Below are positions 50,591 to 59,605 of a stretch of DNA of 64,000 bases, piece after piece; positions within the stretch are counted from its first letter, which is position 1; each line of letters begins with the position of its first letter. The translations under genes and the position numbers were made by a program. The DNA comes from Phenylobacterium sp. Its GTDB lineage: Bacteria; Pseudomonadota; Alphaproteobacteria; Caulobacterales; Caulobacteraceae. The stretch lies in assembly GCF_030651185.1 (NCBI RefSeq), contig NZ_JAUSCJ010000001.1:1-64000 (forward strand). Reading direction: 5' to 3'. The notes under the pieces were generated by a model, which had not been told where the DNA came from, searched no databases, and saw nothing but the letters and a program-made list of their open reading frames with translations.

Positions 50591-51148
50591 GTGAGAATCT
50601 CTATTCATCTAATTGCGATCCTCGGGCTTGGTACACTGGCGACCGGGTGCGTGACCAAGCAAACTGCGCGCATCGATGCTACGGAAACGTTGTCCGCCGC
50701 GCCGAATGTCCCGCAGAACGCCAGCATGATTACCGGCTTGACCTCGCTTGAACACGGCGACCGTTACACCGCGACAAATCTCTTTGAACGGGCGGTCGAC
50801 GCCCGCCCCTCTATGCGAAATCGGTTCAACCTCGCCGTGGCTTATGAGAGGACGTTCCGTCGTCAGGAAGCCGCGGAGATTTATCGTGGCCTCGCGCAGG
50901 ACGGGCAGTACGCTTACCTGAACGGCCGATCGATCCTGGCTGGCCCCAGCGCGCCTCTCCGCCGGTTCAATGTGGCGGATGAAGCGAAAGCCCGCCTCGA
51001 CCTGATCCAAAAAAGCTATGCGGTTCGGCGCGCCATCGCGACGCCGCGGTCCGCTGAAGAGGCCGGCACACCTGCTTCGGCGACGGTCGGGACGCGAACC
51101 GGTCGCATATCAGATGCCGAAGCCCAGCGGCTCGACGCGAATTCCTGA
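50591..51148 (+). CDS. Putative TPR-like lipoprotein, 185 aa
   Basis: I do not recognise a named family. I chose GTG 50591, which has ggag seven bases upstream and gives a clean lipoprotein signal (RISIHLIAILGLGTLATGC, Cys near residue 20). Upstream ATGs at 50507 and 50576 are less likely. Residues ~65-110 resemble a tetratricopeptide pair (YTATNLFERAVDARPSMRNR, FNLAVAYERTFRRQEAAEIYR). The gene and its leader are less GC-rich than the surroundings. It sits beside tRNA-Arg and a broken receptor, which together suggest an acquired or rearranged patch. Confidence 0.7.
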   Translation: MRISIHLIAILGLGTLATGCVTKQTARIDATETLSAAPNVPQNASMITGLTSLEHGDRYTATNLFERAVDARPSMRNRFNLAVAYERTFRRQEAAEIYRGLAQDGQYAYLNGRSILAGPSAPLRRFNVADEAKARLDLIQKSYAVRRAIATPRSAEEAGTPASATVGTRTGRISDAEAQRLDANS

Positions 51149-51164
51149 CCTCGAGCGCCCTGGG

Positions 51165-51470
51165 CTAGTGGGTCCAGGGCTGCTTGCGATTGAACGCGAA
51201 GTTGTCGGCATAGGCCTTGACGATTCGCTTGGCCGGCTTGGGGTCGAAGAGCTGGAACGGGATGGCGTGGGCCTCTGCGTAGGCCACCGCGTCCCCAGGG
51301 GTGTCAAAGGACAGGCGGATCTGGCCGTCGGTGTCGCGGGTCTGGGTCCAGCCCATCAGGGGGTCCGACGCCCTGGCGTCCTGCGGCGCGAATTCCAGCA
51401 ACCAGTCCTTGGTCTTGGCCTTGCCGGACTGCATGGCGTTCTTGGCCGGACGATAGATGCGCGCGAGCAT
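51165..51470 (-). CDS. NDUFS4-like accessory subunit of respiratory complex I
   Basis: A 101-residue protein of the ETC complex I conserved-region family, the bacterial homologue of mitochondrial NDUFS4. Features are ARIYRPAKNAMQSGKAKTKD at the start, a central DPLMGWTQTRDTDGQIRLSF, and PKPAKRIVKAYADNFAFNR near the end. In alphaproteobacteria it associates with NADH:ubiquinone oxidoreductase on the cytoplasmic side. It stands alone, away from a nuo operon, next to tRNA-Pro. Confidence 0.92.
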   Translation of the reverse strand: MLARIYRPAKNAMQSGKAKTKDWLLEFAPQDARASDPLMGWTQTRDTDGQIRLSFDTPGDAVAYAEAHAIPFQLFDPKPAKRIVKAYADNFAFNRKQPWTH

Positions 51471-51506
51471 AACGGATCCCTGGCGGTAAGTCGTTTTGGC
51501 CGGTGC

Positions 51507-51583
<77 letters not shown>

Positions 51584-51707
51584 AGAAGCACCGGCGGGCG
51601 TGGGATATAAGGCTTTGGCCGTTCCCGCAAACGATAGGAGGCCGCAGGGCGCGTTCCCTCGACCTTTGCGGCCCCCGTCTGGTAGGTCTTCAGCGGGGGA
51701 GCGAAGA

Positions 51708-51866
51708 ATGCAGCCGTTAAAATCGAAGTCCAAGCGCACGCGCCGAATGGAGAAACGCCGGCGCGCCCAGTTCCTCGACCGCCACGCCGAACACATCCGG
51801 CTTGCCCTGATCGGCGGCGGGGCGATCCTCGTGGCCAGTCTCGTGGCGAAGATCGCTCTAGGCTGA
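51708..51866 (+). CDS. Small basic single-pass membrane protein, 52 aa
   Basis: The first ~30 residues are strongly basic (KSKSKRTRRMEKRRRAQF), followed by one hydrophobic helix (IRLALIGGGAILVASLVAKIAL). It has an ATG with a ggggagcgaaga ribosome site. A positive N-terminus before the helix implies an N-in orientation. No family recognised. It overlaps the convergent thioesterase gene by 9 bp. Small size makes it easy to miss, but the ribosome site and clean composition support it. Confidence 0.65.
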   Translation: MQPLKSKSKRTRRMEKRRRAQFLDRHAEHIRLALIGGGAILVASLVAKIALG

Positions 51867-52313
51867 GCCCGCCGTGGCCGGCGCCCGGCGGTGCATCAAC
51901 TTGAACACACCGGAGGCGCGCACCACGTCGTGGCCGCCGACATAGGCGCGGCCTTCCACAAAGGCGACGTCACGGGTGGCGCGGGTGACGCGGGCGTCCC
52001 CCATCACCCATTCTCCGATCCGGGCCATGTGCAGGAAGTCCACCGACAGGTGGATGGTCACCGATCGCGTCTGGGTCTCGCGCCACACCGCCGCCGCCAG
52101 AAGGCCGTCGAGGAAGGCGGTAAGCATGCCGCCGTGCACCAGCCCCAGGCCATTGGCGTGACGCTGCTCGGCGAAGAAGGCCTGCTCGGTCATCCCCTCG
52201 CGCTGCTCGGCGCGGTGATAGTAGGGCCCGTTGATCGTGGAGAAGTCACCGCGGCCCTGGGACTTGATGAAGCCCTCCGGCGCGATGATCTCGGGCGTGG
52301 CGGCAGGCGTCAT
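51858..52313 (-). CDS. PaaI-family acyl-CoA thioesterase (hotdog fold)
   Basis: 151 residues with the hotdog-fold signature GLVHGGMLTAFLDGLLAAA (about residue 55), the usual HGG motif that positions the thioester, and a strand TIHLSVDFLHMARIGEW typical of the family. Hydrolyses small acyl-CoA or aryl-CoA esters; the exact substrate is unknown. Its ATG overlaps the stop of the upstream glutaminyl cyclase gene by 4 bp, so the two are co-transcribed although functionally unrelated. Confidence 0.88.
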   Translation of the reverse strand: MTPAATPEIIAPEGFIKSQGRGDFSTINGPYYHRAEQREGMTEQAFFAEQRHANGLGLVHGGMLTAFLDGLLAAAVWRETQTRSVTIHLSVDFLHMARIGEWVMGDARVTRATRDVAFVEGRAYVGGHDVVRASGVFKLMHRRAPATAGSA

Positions 52314-53107
52314 GGGACGGGGTTCTTCGCGGGTTTGAGGGTGATCTCGTAGATCTGCGGCCAGCGCTTGCCGGTGACGAAGAGGCGGTCGCCAGCCCTG
52401 TCATAGGCGATTCCATTCAGCACGGCGTCAGGGTCCCGCTGCGACAGGGTTTCGGGCAGGCCGGTCAGGTCGATCCAGCCCTTCACGGCGCCGGTCCTCG
52501 GGTCGATGCGGGCGATGCGGCTGGTCATCCAGATATTGGCCAGGATTTCGCCCTTCACCCATTCGATCTCGTTGAGATTGCGCACCGGCCGGCCGTCGGC
52601 GGTGACCGTCACGGTGCGTGTCACCTTCAGGGTCTTGGGATCCAGGAAGCGCAGGCTGGGGGTGCCGTCGCTCATGATGATCGACCGACCGTCCTGGGTA
52701 AGGGCCCAGCCCTCCCCGTCGTACTGGAACGAGCCCTTGGGGGCGAAGGTCTTCAGGTCCCAGCGGAAGCCCACCCTGTCGCGCCAGGTCAGGCTGAGCA
52801 GGTCGCCGTCCCAGTTGACGATGCCCTCGCCGAACATGGTGGGGTCGGTGGCCCGCGACTGCAGGACGACGCCATCGGCCAGACGAACCTTGCGGATCGA
52901 AGAGGCGCCCTCCAGCCCGGTGCTCTCGAAGATCACGCCGTCGAGATAGAACAGTCCCTGGGTGAAGGCGCTGGTGTCGTGCGGATAGGCCGCCTGGACC
53001 TCAAAGCCCTGGACCGGCAGTTCGGCCTGGACCGGCCCGCAGGCCACCAGGACTGCGGCCATCAAGGCCAGGCGTGCGGCGCGGAAAATGGAGATCAGCA
53101 AGCCCAA
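52310..53107 (-). CDS. Glutaminyl-peptide cyclotransferase (bacterial beta-propeller type)
   Basis: 265 residues with an N-terminal signal and possible lipobox (MAAVLVAC). The core matches the plant/bacterial glutamine cyclotransferase family: YPHDTSAFTQGLFYLDGVIFESTG near residue 40, then repeating blades, GEGWALTQDGRSIIMSDGT, and LNEIEWVKGEILANIW. It converts N-terminal Gln to pyroglutamate on exported proteins. Overlaps the thioesterase gene by 4 bp; preceded by the cold-shock gene on the same strand. Confidence 0.9.
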   Translation of the reverse strand: MGLLISIFRAARLALMAAVLVACGPVQAELPVQGFEVQAAYPHDTSAFTQGLFYLDGVIFESTGLEGASSIRKVRLADGVVLQSRATDPTMFGEGIVNWDGDLLSLTWRDRVGFRWDLKTFAPKGSFQYDGEGWALTQDGRSIIMSDGTPSLRFLDPKTLKVTRTVTVTADGRPVRNLNEIEWVKGEILANIWMTSRIARIDPRTGAVKGWIDLTGLPETLSQRDPDAVLNGIAYDRAGDRLFVTGKRWPQIYEITLKPAKNPVP

Positions 53108-53167
53108 GCTCCCCGGACGAGAGCCTATCCTTTGCGGGAGGGTTGCGGCGGAGGCAAGGCGGAGCTG

Positions 53168-53809
53168 TCAGGCCATCCCGATGGATTCGAGTTCCGCCAC
53201 CACCAGGCCCTTGGGCCCTTCGGCGAAGCGGACCATGACGTCGTCGCCGGGCTGCAGATCCTCGATTCCCGACCGGCGCAGCGTCTCGATATGGACGAAG
53301 ATGTCGCCCGGCTCGCCATCGCGGACCACGAAGCCGTAGCCCTTCGCGCGGTTGAACCACTTCACCTTGGCCCGTTCCAGCGGTCCGCGCGCCTGGGGGG
53401 CCGGCCGGGCGGCGCGGGCGGGGAAGCCGCCGGCCCCGGCCTGCCGGTCGAAGCCGCCGCCGTTGCGATCAAAGCCGTCCCGATCTCGACGGAAATGGCC
53501 CTCATCACGGCTGCGCCGCTCGGCCGGAGGGGGCGCTGAGCTTTCGTCCAGGTCCACCACCTCGGAGACCTGCCAGCCCTTGGGCCGGCGGATCACATCA
53601 CACACGATGATGGCCCCCTCCAGGGCGTTCTCGCGCCCGGAGTTCCTCAACGACGTCACATGCAGCAGAACATCTTTCAGGTCGGTCTGGCCCGGATCGT
53701 CTGGGACAATGAAGCCATAGCCCTTGCCCGCGTCGAACCACTTGATCCGCCCACTGATCCGCACAGCATCTTCGTGCGAATCTACACCCTCAAATTCGTA
53801 ACCAGACAT
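53168..53809 (-). CDS. Double cold-shock domain protein
   Basis: 213 residues with two cold-shock (OB-fold) domains. Domain 1 has [19 protein letters not shown] (about 20) and domain 2 [19 protein letters not shown] (about 140); both keep the RNP1-type KGYGF core. An Arg/Gly/Asp-rich linker (~45 residues) joins them. Such two-domain Csp proteins occur in Caulobacter and act as RNA chaperones. ATG 53809 has agagggg four bases upstream, so it is preferred over 53833. A candidate promoter TTGACG (53884-53889, minus) lies upstream. Confidence 0.92.
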   Translation of the reverse strand: MSGYEFEGVDSHEDAVRISGRIKWFDAGKGYGFIVPDDPGQTDLKDVLLHVTSLRNSGRENALEGAIIVCDVIRRPKGWQVSEVVDLDESSAPPPAERRSRDEGHFRRDRDGFDRNGGGFDRQAGAGGFPARAARPAPQARGPLERAKVKWFNRAKGYGFVVRDGEPGDIFVHIETLRRSGIEDLQPGDDVMVRFAEGPKGLVVAELESIGMA

Positions 53810-53864
53810 TTGCCCCTCTGGCCCGATCTCCAAATCCCTACGGATACTGGCCAGTCATAACACT

Positions 53865-53889
53865 GTTCTCGTAACAGGAGAGCCGTCAA
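53865..53889 (-). promoter_or_regulatory. Candidate promoter of the double cold-shock gene
   Basis: On the minus strand TTGACG (53889-53884), a good alphaproteobacterial -35 element, is followed after 13 bases by GAGAAC (53870-53865), a weak -10 match. The site is about 60 bases upstream of the start codon. A small hairpin (ctgtt/aacag) overlaps the -10 region. The rest of the 185-bp gap to tRNA-Glu shows no gene. Confidence 0.3.
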
Positions 53890-53994
53890 TGGGGGTTTTT
53901 CACCCAAATGCACGCATCTGGTGTGTTTCTCGCGCTTTGCGCGATTGATTGGCGCCGAACCTATGTCGGCTGCCCGCCTAAGGGCGGATTCGCG

Positions 53995-54069
53995 TGGCAG
54001 TCCCTAGGGGAGTCGAACCCCTCTCTCCAGGTTGAAAACCTGGCGTCCTAACCGATAGACGAAGGGACC
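53995..54069 (-). tRNA. tRNA-Glu (TTC)
   Basis: Minus-strand cloverleaf. The acceptor GGTCCCT pairs with AGGGACT (one G-T pair), and the D arm is GTCT...GGAC. The anticodon stem CCAGG/CCTGG carries loop TTTTCAA with anticodon TTC, glutamate, and the T arm is AGGGG TTCGACT CCCCT. The discriminator G and CCA are encoded (53995-53998). Confidence 0.95.
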
Positions 54070-54161
54070 GCAGCGGCGAAGGGCGGCTCTATATCTGCGT
54101 TCCTGGGGGTGTGCAAGCGCACTCACCACCACATGTCGCACTTCCCTGCAAAGCTCGCGGT

Positions 54162-55970
54162 TCAGCCGACCCGGCGGAGGTCGGCGACGTCCTCGATCTC
54201 CAACTCGACACTGGATCGGCCCTGCCAGTCATCGGGCTTCAGGCGACCGACGATATGCAATCCGCCGCCCTCGGCCAGCAGGCGGGCGCCGGTCTCCGTA
54301 CCCTCCGAACGCCACGCCACGGCCTTCAGCTTGCCGCCGGTGCGATCGGTCAAGGTGACCCGCACATGGCCGCCCTTGAGCGCCATGGCCCGCTCCACGC
54401 GGACGTCGGAAAGCGCGAAGACCGGCTCGGGGTTGCCCGGTCCGAAGGGCGCCATCCGCTGGAAGCTGTCGTACAGCGCGCGGTCGGCGCCGCCGGTGGT
54501 GATCAGGGCGTCGATGTCCAGGCCGTCCTCGGCCGCGGCGACTTCACTCTCGTCGGCCAGGCGCTCGCAGAGAAAGGCGCGCAATTCGGGAATGGTGTCG
54601 GGCTTGACGCTCAGGCCCGCGGCCATGGCGTGGCCGCCGCCGGCGATCAGCAGGCCCGCCTCGTAGGCGGCCTGCACGGCGCGGCCGAGGTTCACTCCCG
54701 GCTGGGAGCGGCCCGAGCCCTTGCCGATGTTGGCCGCGCGATCGACGCCGATCACCATCACCGGCTTGCGGTAGCGCTCCCGCAGCCGGCCGGCCACGAT
54801 GCCGATCACCCCGGGATGCCAGTCATCGGCGGCCACCAGCAGCACAGGCAGGTCGCCCTGGTTGCTCTCCCGCTCGATGATCTGCACGGCCTGCTCCAGC
54901 ACCTCGCGCTCCACCTCCTTGCGCGACGCGTTGAGGGCGTCGAGCTCGGCGGCCAGGTCGGCGGCCTCGCGGGGATCGTCAGTGGAAAGCAGGCGCGCGC
55001 CCAGATCGGCCCGGCCGATGCGACCGCCGGCGTTGATGCGCGGGCCCAGCACGAAGCCCACATGGAAGGCGGTGGCCGGTCCCTGGCTCTTGGCGACGTC
55101 CAGCAGGGCCTTCAGGCCCGGATTGCGCCAGCCGGACATCACCTTCAGGCCCTGGGACGCCAGGGCGCGATTGAAGCCCACCAGCTGGGTCACATCGCAG
55201 ATGGCGCCCATGCAGGCCAGGTCCAGCCATTGGCGGATATCGGGCTCGGGGCGTTCCTCCGTGAACAGGCCCTGCTTACGCGCCTCACGGTTCAGGGCCG
55301 CCAGCAGGACGAAGGTGACCCCGGCGGCGGCCAGCACCCCCTGCCCCGACCCGCAGCCGGGGCGGTTGGGGTTCACCAGGGCGGTGGCGGGCGGAACCTC
55401 GTCACCGCGCATCAGGTGGTGGTCGATCACCACCACCTCCAGCCCGATCTCGACGGCATAGGTGACCGCTTCCATGGCCGCGGCGCCGCAGTCGACGGTG
55501 ATCACCAGCTCGACGCCCTCGTCCTTCAGGCGGCGGAAGGCGGCCGGAGACGGGCCATAGCCCTCGGTGATGCGGTCGGGGACGTAGATGCGCAGCGGCG
55601 CGCCCATGGCCCGGGTCCAGCGCACCAACTGGGCGGCGCTGGAGGCGCCGTCCACGTCATAGTCGGCGAACACCGCCATGGGCCGGCCCTTGGCCACGGC
55701 GTCCACCAGGATCTGGGCGGCCTTGTCCATGTCCATGAAGCTGGACGGATCGGGGAACAGGGCCTTCAGCGTCGGGTTCAGATAGTGCTCGCCCTGGCCG
55801 TCCTCGACGCCCCGCGAGGCCAGGGCCCGGGCCAGGGGCTCGGGCAGGCCCAGCGTCATCTCGTGGCGGCGAACGGTCTCAGGGTCAGCGGCCCGCTGGC
55901 GCCACAGCCGGCCGCTGAGCGACTTGGTGACGCCCAGATAGCCCGCCGGGGTGGCGCCGTCAGCCATCAC
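54162..55970 (-). CDS. recJ: Single-stranded-DNA-specific exonuclease RecJ
   Basis: 602 residues, a DHH-superfamily 5'-3' exonuclease for recombination and mismatch repair. Motifs are FADYDVDGASSAAQLV (about 100), VITVDCGAAA (about 157), the DHH block VVIDHHLM (about 179), and the DHHA1-domain signature AGGGHAMAAGLSV (about 440), with GPGNPEPVF in the C-terminal OB part. Length typical. It is the last gene of the leftward run aminotransferase-hom-glpX-recJ and overlaps glpX by 4 bp. Confidence 0.96.
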   Translation of the reverse strand: MMADGATPAGYLGVTKSLSGRLWRQRAADPETVRRHEMTLGLPEPLARALASRGVEDGQGEHYLNPTLKALFPDPSSFMDMDKAAQILVDAVAKGRPMAVFADYDVDGASSAAQLVRWTRAMGAPLRIYVPDRITEGYGPSPAAFRRLKDEGVELVITVDCGAAAMEAVTYAVEIGLEVVVIDHHLMRGDEVPPATALVNPNRPGCGSGQGVLAAAGVTFVLLAALNREARKQGLFTEERPEPDIRQWLDLACMGAICDVTQLVGFNRALASQGLKVMSGWRNPGLKALLDVAKSQGPATAFHVGFVLGPRINAGGRIGRADLGARLLSTDDPREAADLAAELDALNASRKEVEREVLEQAVQIIERESNQGDLPVLLVAADDWHPGVIGIVAGRLRERYRKPVMVIGVDRAANIGKGSGRSQPGVNLGRAVQAAYEAGLLIAGGGHAMAAGLSVKPDTIPELRAFLCERLADESEVAAAEDGLDIDALITTGGADRALYDSFQRMAPFGPGNPEPVFALSDVRVERAMALKGGHVRVTLTDRTGGKLKAVAWRSEGTETGARLLAEGGGLHIVGRLKPDDWQGRSSVELEIEDVADLRRVG

Positions 55971-56920
55971 ACCGGCCGTTTCATCCGCACTTCGCGCACC
56001 GTCTGGGTGGCGGAGTTCATGACGATGGTGTGGGTGTGAACAAAGCCGTCCTCATAGTGGACGCCGTCCAGGAGGGCCCCGTTGGTGACACCGGTGGCGG
56101 CGAAGATCGCGTCGGCGCGGACCATCTCGTGCAGGTCGTACTTGCGGTCGAAGTCGGTGATGCCGATCCGCTTGGCGCGGGCCTTCTCGTCGGCGTTGCG
56201 GAACACCAGGCGGCCCTGGAACTGGCCGCCGACGCACTTCAGCGCCGCACAGGCCAGCACGCCCTCTGGCGCCCCGCCCTGGCCGAGATAGAGATCGACG
56301 CCGGTGGAGGGGTCGGCGGTGTTCATCACGCCCGCCACGTCGCCGTCGGTGATCAGGTAGATGCGCGCGCCCACCGAGCGGACGCTGGCGATGATCTCGG
56401 CATGCCGGGGACGGTCGAGGATGCAGACGGTGATCTCGCTGGGGTCGACCCCCTTGGCCTGCGCCAGGTCCTCGACGTTCTGGGCCGGGGTCTTGTCCAG
56501 GTCGATGATGCCGGGGGGATAGCCGGGGCCGCAGGCGATCTTGTCCATATAGGTGTCAGGGGCGTTCAGCAGCGTGCCCTTGGGCGCCCAGGCCATGACG
56601 GCCAGCGCATTGGCCATCGCCTTGGCGGTGAGGGTCGTGCCCTCGAGCGGGTCGAGGGCGATGTCGATCTTCGGGCCTTTGCCGCGGCCGACCTTCTCGC
56701 CGATGTAGAGCATGGGCGCTTCGTCGCGCTCGCCCTCGCCGATCACGATCTCGCCGTCGATGTCCAGGTCGTTGAGGGCCGTGCGCATGGCGTCCACAGC
56801 CGCCTGGTCCGCCGCCATCTCGTCACCCCGGCCCACCAGTTTCCAGGCGGCGATGGCGGCGATCTCAGTCACCCGCACCGCGTCGATGACCAGACCGCGA
56901 TCGAGGATTTCGGAACTCAT
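55967..56920 (-). CDS. glpX: Fructose-1,6-bisphosphatase class II (GlpX)
   Basis: 317 residues, a metal-dependent phosphatase of gluconeogenesis. Motifs are VIGEGERDEAPML (about 58), the metal-binding DPLEGTTL (about 86), the Tyr/Arg-containing ILDRPRHAEII (about 165) and ATGVTNGALLDGVHY near the C-terminus. I chose ATG 56920 because ggag lies eight bases upstream; the GTG at 56926 would be too close. It sits 51 bp after hom and overlaps recJ by 4 bp. Confidence 0.94.
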   Translation of the reverse strand: MSSEILDRGLVIDAVRVTEIAAIAAWKLVGRGDEMAADQAAVDAMRTALNDLDIDGEIVIGEGERDEAPMLYIGEKVGRGKGPKIDIALDPLEGTTLTAKAMANALAVMAWAPKGTLLNAPDTYMDKIACGPGYPPGIIDLDKTPAQNVEDLAQAKGVDPSEITVCILDRPRHAEIIASVRSVGARIYLITDGDVAGVMNTADPSTGVDLYLGQGGAPEGVLACAALKCVGGQFQGRLVFRNADEKARAKRIGITDFDRKYDLHEMVRADAIFAATGVTNGALLDGVHYEDGFVHTHTIVMNSATQTVREVRMKRPV

Positions 56921-56971
56921 GGACACGTCTCCTGCCGGAATCCGGCATAGCCGGCGACTATCTTGAGATTC

Positions 56972-58279
56972 TCAGATGCGCGCGATGCGCAAGAGGCGCG
57001 GTCTCTCCAGCACTGAGGGCAAATTCGCGATGCGGTCGATTGCCGCCGTCAGCACCGATTCCGCCACGGCGTGGGTGGTGAGCACGATGGGAACGCCATC
57101 GGCGTTCTCCACGGGCTTCTGCAGGAAACTCTCGATGGAGACTCCGGCCTCCGCCAGGGTCTCGGAGACGGCGGCGATGACGCCGGGCTCGTCCTTGACC
57201 AGGAAGCGCAGGAAGGCGCGCCCCATGCTCTTGGCGGGGTCGACCGGGGTGAAGGGCTTCAGCTGGCCGGCCGGCTTCTGGAACACCGGGCGCACGGCGC
57301 CGGTCATCAGGTCGGCGATGTCGGCGGCCACGGCGGCGGCCGTCGGACCCGCGCCCGCGCCGGGGCCCTGCAGATAGATGGTGCCGATCCGGGTGCCCTC
57401 GATGAACAGCGCGTTCAACGCGCCGCCGGCCTGGGCCAACGGATGGTTCAGCGCCACCAGCGTCGGATGCACGCGCACCAGCACCCCCTCCTCCGACCGG
57501 CTGGCCGAGGCGATGAGCTTGATGCGGTAGCCCAGGTCCTTGGCGAGCTGGATATCCAGCAGGGCGACCTGCTCGATACCCTCGATCTCCGCCGCCGCGT
57601 AGTTCGGCGCGCAGCCGAAGGCCAGGGCCGCCAGGATCGAGATCTTGTGGGCCGCGTCAAAGCCGCCGACATCCATGGTCGGATCGGCCTCGGCGTAGCC
57701 CAGCCGCTGGGCCTCGGCCAGGACCGCGCGGAAGGCGTCGGCCGGGCCCTGTTGGCCAAGCATGCCCTCCATCTCGGTGAGGATATAGTTGCAGGTGCCG
57801 TTCAGAATGCCGGAGATCGACCGGATGTCGTCGCCGACCATGGCCTCGCGCACGACCTTCACCGCAGGCGTGCCGCCCATGACGGCGGCTTCGTAAAGCA
57901 GGGGCACGCCCTTGGTCTCGGCCAGCAGGGCCAGTTCAGCGCCGTGCTCGGCGATCAGAGCCTTGTTGGCGGTGACCACGGGCTTGCCGGCGCCCAGCGC
58001 CGCCTCCACCGCCGCCTTGGCGGGGCCGTCGGAGCCGCCGATCAGCTCGACGAAGATGTCGTTGTCGGGGGACTTGGCCAGTTCGACCGGATCGTCGAAC
58101 CAGGCTAGGTTGGAGATGTCGAAGGGCCGGGGCCGCGAGCGCGAGCGCGCCGAGACCCCGGTGACCACGGCCTGACCGCCGGCCGGGGCGAACCCGGGCC
58201 GCTCGGACAGGAAATTCAGCAGACCGCCGCCGACCGTTCCCAGGCCCGCGACGCCGATACGCCAGACGTCTTTGGTCAT
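56972..58279 (-). CDS. hom: Homoserine dehydrogenase
   Basis: 435 residues, NAD(P)H-dependent step of the threonine/methionine branch. The Rossmann motif GVAGLGTVGGG is near residue 8, NKALIAEHG at about 105, and the catalytic stretch GGTPAVKVVRE and NGTCNYILTEME at about 135-170, with EADPTMDVGGFDAAHK at about 198. A C-terminal ACT domain (from ~350) suggests feedback control by threonine. It overlaps the upstream aminotransferase stop by 4 bp. Confidence 0.96.
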   Translation of the reverse strand: MTKDVWRIGVAGLGTVGGGLLNFLSERPGFAPAGGQAVVTGVSARSRSRPRPFDISNLAWFDDPVELAKSPDNDIFVELIGGSDGPAKAAVEAALGAGKPVVTANKALIAEHGAELALLAETKGVPLLYEAAVMGGTPAVKVVREAMVGDDIRSISGILNGTCNYILTEMEGMLGQQGPADAFRAVLAEAQRLGYAEADPTMDVGGFDAAHKISILAALAFGCAPNYAAAEIEGIEQVALLDIQLAKDLGYRIKLIASASRSEEGVLVRVHPTLVALNHPLAQAGGALNALFIEGTRIGTIYLQGPGAGAGPTAAAVAADIADLMTGAVRPVFQKPAGQLKPFTPVDPAKSMGRAFLRFLVKDEPGVIAAVSETLAEAGVSIESFLQKPVENADGVPIVLTTHAVAESVLTAAIDRIANLPSVLERPRLLRIARI

Positions 58280-59547
58280 TGGGCCGCCAGGGTGTTGTGG
58301 GCCCGGCCGAGGATCTCCTCGGAGTTGGCCAGGAACTTCTTCACGTTGCGCGCCGCCTGCCGGATGCGGTGCTCATTTTCCACCAGGCCGATGCGGACAT
58401 AGCCCTCGCCGTACTCGCCGAAGGCCACGCCGGGAGCCACGGCGATGCCGGCCTCCTCGATCAGCAGCTTGGCGAACAGCATGGAGCCGGCGTCCTTGTA
58501 CTGCTCAGGCAGCGGCGCCCAGGCGAACATCGAGGCCGGCGGCGACGGGATGTCCCAACCGGCCCGCTTCATCGAGGTTACCAGCGTATCGCGACGGCTC
58601 TTGTACATGGCCCGGATCTCGTCGACGCAGTCCTGCGGGCCGTTGAGCGCCGCGGCGGCGGCCACCTGGATCGGGGTGTAGGCGCCATAGTCGAGATAGG
58701 ATTTCACGCGGGCCAAGGCCGCGCACATCCGCTCGTTGCCCACCACCATGCCAACCCGCCAGCCGGCCATGGCGTAGGTCTTGGACAGCGAGTTGACCTC
58801 GACGGCGATGTCCTTGGCCCCGTCCACCTGCAGGATGGAAGGCGGTGGGTTGTCGTCGAAATAGATCTCGGAATAGGCGATGTCGGAGAGCACCAGCAGG
58901 TCGTGCTTCTTCGCCAGGGCCACCGCCTCCTTGTAGAAGTCCAGGTCCACCCACTGGGCCGTCGGGTTGGACGGATAGGACAGGATCAGCACGCTGGGGG
59001 CCGGGCTGGAGTGGCGCATGGCGGCGCTGACCCCAGACAGATATTCCTCCGGCGACGGCGCGGGCACGTGGCGGATGACGCCGCCGGCCATGATGAAGCC
59101 GTAGGCGTGGATCGGATAGGCGGGGTTCGGGCAGAGGATCACGTCGCCCGGCGCGGTCAGGGCCTGGGCCAGGTTGGCGAAGCCCTCCTTGGACCCCAGG
59201 GTGGCGATCACCTCGGTGTCGGGGTTCAGGGTCACGCCGAAGCGCTTCTTGTAGTAGCCGGCCATGGCGCGGCGCAGGCCGACGATGCCCTTGGAGGCGG
59301 AATAGCGCCCGGCCTTGGGGTCGCGGGCGGTCTCGATCAGTTTGTCGACGATGTGCTTGGGCGTCGGCATGTCGGGATTGCCCATGCCGAAGTCGATGAT
59401 GTCGACACCCTGGGCGCGGAGACGCGCCTTGATGCGGTTCACTTCCTCGAAAACGTAGGGAGGGAGGCGGCGGATACGGTGGAATTCGGGGGTCATTTTG
59501 AGCTCGGGCCGCATGCCTTGCGGCGGTAGGGAGCTGAAGTCGCACAT
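58276..59547 (-). CDS. alaC: AlaC/LL-DAP-type PLP aminotransferase
   Basis: 423 residues, class I aminotransferase fold. It begins with FHRIRRLPPYVFEEVNRI and DFGMGNPDMPTPKHIV, the hallmark of the AlaC branch. The PLP Lys lies in SLSKTYAMAGWRVGM, with SYPSNPTAQWVD and SDIAYSEIYFD as cofactor contacts. The enzyme could convert pyruvate/alanine or a similar pair. Its 4-bp overlap with hom suggests a role in aspartate-family amino acid supply. The start is uncertain: ATG 59547 (MCDFSSLPP) has ggga upstream, but ATGs at 59514 and 59496 (MTPEFHRI) are possible. The longer frame to 59721 is rejected. Confidence 0.88.
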   Translation of the reverse strand: MCDFSSLPPQGMRPELKMTPEFHRIRRLPPYVFEEVNRIKARLRAQGVDIIDFGMGNPDMPTPKHIVDKLIETARDPKAGRYSASKGIVGLRRAMAGYYKKRFGVTLNPDTEVIATLGSKEGFANLAQALTAPGDVILCPNPAYPIHAYGFIMAGGVIRHVPAPSPEEYLSGVSAAMRHSSPAPSVLILSYPSNPTAQWVDLDFYKEAVALAKKHDLLVLSDIAYSEIYFDDNPPPSILQVDGAKDIAVEVNSLSKTYAMAGWRVGMVVGNERMCAALARVKSYLDYGAYTPIQVAAAAALNGPQDCVDEIRAMYKSRRDTLVTSMKRAGWDIPSPPASMFAWAPLPEQYKDAGSMLFAKLLIEEAGIAVAPGVAFGEYGEGYVRIGLVENEHRIRQAARNVKKFLANSEEILGRAHNTLAAQ

Positions 59548-59605
59548 GGCGGGTCCCGGTGCGGGGCGTCGCCAAGCAGGTTCAAGGTCGTCAGCCTCCG
59601 CGGGC

